Shown here: piece by piece, positions 5,781 through 6,001 of the stretch
Layout of the letters: the number at the start of each line of letters is the position of its first letter
Position numbering within the stretch: position 1 is the first letter of the stretch
Origin: Pseudomonadota bacterium
Lineage (GTDB): Bacteria; Pseudomonadota; Gammaproteobacteria; Burkholderiales; Burkholderiaceae_B
Assembly (NCBI GenBank): GCA_023389535.1
Contig: JAEWEH010000094.1
Location: 1 to 6,001 of the forward strand
DNA: 6,001 nt
Reading direction: 5' to 3'
Notes under the pieces: generated by a model
The model's input: only the letters and a program-made list of their open reading frames with translations
The model's database searches: none
Told to the model about the DNA's origin: nothing
Position numbers and translations under genes: made by a program

Positions 5781-6001
5781 CTTTTGCGGACCTCGTCCAG
5801 GCCCGCCACCACGCGCTCCACCGCGCCCCGGTGCATCTGCACCCAATGCCAGCCGGCCTCGCCCATGCGGCCCAGGCCTTGCGCATCGTCCAATAGTTGT
5901 AAGGCGGTCTGCAAGGCCGCATCGGGGTCCGGCACGCGCACAGCGGCGCCTTCGTCCATGGCGTCCACCACGGCTTGTTCAAAATTGCGCGTGTGCGGCC
6001 C
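5768..6001 (-). CDS. waaA: 3-deoxy-D-manno-octulosonic acid (Kdo) transferase, C-terminal 77 residues only
   Basis: Kdo transferase adds Kdo from CMP-Kdo to lipid IVA at the inner membrane, starting the lipopolysaccharide inner core. Only the end of the gene is visible, as an open frame running off the right edge. It opens with [10 protein letters not shown], the C-terminal-domain motif GPH-T-x-NF typical of WaaA/KdtA (GT-B fold, family GT30), then an [12 protein letters not shown] strand-turn and a helical end with GRMGEAGW and a RGAVERV helix that are also usual for this protein. The full protein is normally about 420-430 residues, so more than 80% lies outside. The TGA at 5768-5770 falls inside the last codons of galU on the opposite strand. 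Another GT-B glycosyltransferase is possible but less likely given the GPHTxNF motif. Confidence 0.82.
   Translation of the reverse strand, partial: GPHTRNFEQAVVDAMDEGAAVRVPDPDAALQTALQLLDDAQGLGRMGEAGWHWVQMHRGAVERVVAGLDEVRKSYRL

Overview
The window looks like a piece of chromosome from a GC-rich betaproteobacterium of the order Burkholderiales, most likely family Alcaligenaceae (Bordetella/Achromobacter-like). The reasons are strong G/C bias at third codon positions, the birA-coaX pair (coaX is the gene called baf, Bvg accessory factor, in Bordetella), and the style of the GalU, DacC and WaaA proteins. No database search was possible, so the genus is an inference from remembered families. The content is housekeeping: envelope building, cofactor metabolism and one regulator. 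I see no transposase, integrase, phage gene, tRNA, rRNA, CRISPR array or toxin-antitoxin pair, and no compositional island.

Layout, left to right. At 1-906 (minus strand, 3' end cut by the window edge) is a D-alanyl-D-alanine carboxypeptidase that trims peptidoglycan stem peptides. The 172-bp gap 907-1078 holds a good -10 box for that gene and two AAACGTTT palindromes. At 1079-1729 (minus) is a small alpha/beta hydrolase. A short divergent gap follows, then birA (1805-2686, biotin-protein ligase) and coaX (2686-3534, type III pantothenate kinase) on the plus strand with overlapping stop and start codons. Converging on coaX is a 59-residue predicted membrane protein gene (3571-3750, minus). 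A 180-bp gap contains a GC-rich inverted repeat just after the stop of a GntR/FCD regulator (3931-4695, minus). The 254-bp divergent gap 4696-4949 is AT-rich and carries a cluster of TGTAGTTT-like octamers. galU (4950-5780, plus; UDP-glucose pyrophosphorylase) then runs into the last 77 codons of waaA/kdtA (5768-6001, minus; Kdo transferase), and the two 3' ends overlap by 13 bp.

Functionally, DacC acts on peptidoglycan, while GalU supplies UDP-glucose and WaaA attaches Kdo to lipid A for the outer-membrane surface. BirA and CoaX serve biotin attachment and coenzyme A synthesis; both feed acetyl-CoA carboxylase and so fatty acid synthesis. The GntR regulator has no catabolic genes beside it, so its effector and targets cannot be read from the window.

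I found no convincing new biological system. The observations most worth following up are non-coding: the octamer cluster between gntR and galU, and the paired LacI/PurR-like palindromes upstream of dacC.
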